Origin: Protula sp. h YS-2021 | Lineage: Eukaryota; Annelida; Polychaeta; Sabellida; Serpulidae | Assembly (NCBI GenBank): GCA_949752745.1 | Contig: OX457029.1 | Location: 42,534,500 to 42,598,499 of the forward strand | DNA: 64,000 bases | Direction: 5' to 3' | Part shown: positions 63,851 to 64,000 of the stretch, piece by piece | Layout: each line of letters opens with the position of its first letter | How positions within the stretch are numbered: the first letter of the stretch is position 1 | Program-made: the position numbers and the translations under genes | Notes under the pieces: generated by a model | Databases searched by the model: none | Told to the model about the DNA's origin: nothing | What the model saw: the letters and a program-made list of their open reading frames with translations, nothing else

Positions 63851-64000
63851 TTTTTCTAATTCAGTTTTTAAAGAAAAGTAAAAAAAATAATAACTGAGTA
63901 TATGTTGTGGAGGTTGAAGGGCATGGGGCCTAATGCTAAGCAAAAGATGAGGATCGTATCTCAACTAAGTAAAAAGTTTCAGCGCATTCCGCTTAAGGGG
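63851..64000. other. Window end, nothing recognised
   Basis: No feature seen after the last GCCCACC motif. Confidence 0.4.

Overview
This is a nuclear window from an animal, and almost certainly an invertebrate. It carries four spliced genes with GT-AG introns of 0.1-2 kb. The host genes are a TGF-beta superfamily type I receptor of the ALK1/ALK2 class, a type II phosphatidylinositol 4-kinase, an FBXW4-type F-box/WD40 protein, and a TenA-like protein that is uncommon in animals. The repeat content (MULE, DIRS-like and pogo-like elements, LINE pieces, many satellites, many poly-G/poly-C tracts) suits a marine invertebrate, but I cannot name the phylum from sequence alone.

Layout. 1-7.4 kb is nested repeats: an AGGTCA-rich tandem array is split by a 6.6 kb element (A), which is itself split by a 3.1 kb element (B). 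8.75-13.56 kb (+) holds eight exons of the ALK1/2-like receptor; its N-terminal exon(s) are not in view. 17.4-25.4 kb is a transposon cluster: TIR elements with TIRs made of short tandem repeats, a decayed MULE with a 9-bp target duplication, and a truncated RT-RNaseH/tyrosine-recombinase retroelement between 138-bp direct repeats. 26.06-28.36 kb (-) is a complete 5-exon TenA-like gene of 250 aa with the expected catalytic Asp, Cys and Glu. 28.4-34.7 kb is AT-rich with one tRNA-derived SINE candidate. 34.7-40.1 kb is another nested pair (element C around element D, D on the minus strand) carrying satellites, including eight consensus CRE palindromes. 41.86-48.82 kb (-) is a complete 9-exon PI4K2 gene (441 aa). 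50.84-58.01 kb (+) is a complete 8-exon FBXW4 gene (397 aa), head-to-head with PI4K2. 59-64 kb holds further copies of the satellites and a broken pogo-like transposon.

Main novelty. Elements A, B and C (and more loosely D) share a structural plan although their bodies do not match: a 5' hairpin whose first arm recurs inverted at the 3' end, then directly a 7-bp-stem/2-nt-loop hairpin, then CTTGTT. The 3' stems differ by compensatory changes. The bodies are different satellites. This looks like a family of Helitron/Helentron-like non-autonomous elements that act as satellite nurseries, nested in one another. A second unusual theme is tandem amplification of splice junctions in host genes: about 18 copies of a unit joining the 3' splice site and first 24 coding bases of PI4K2 exon 4, a duplicated donor of the same exon, and about seven copies of the donor end of receptor exon 3.

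The host genes are not an operon or pathway: the receptor is a plasma-membrane BMP-type kinase, PI4K2 makes PI4P on endosomal/Golgi membranes, FBXW4 is a probable SCF substrate adaptor, and TenA is a probable thiamin-salvage hydrolase. Only PI4K2-FBXW4 share an intergenic region that could be bidirectional.
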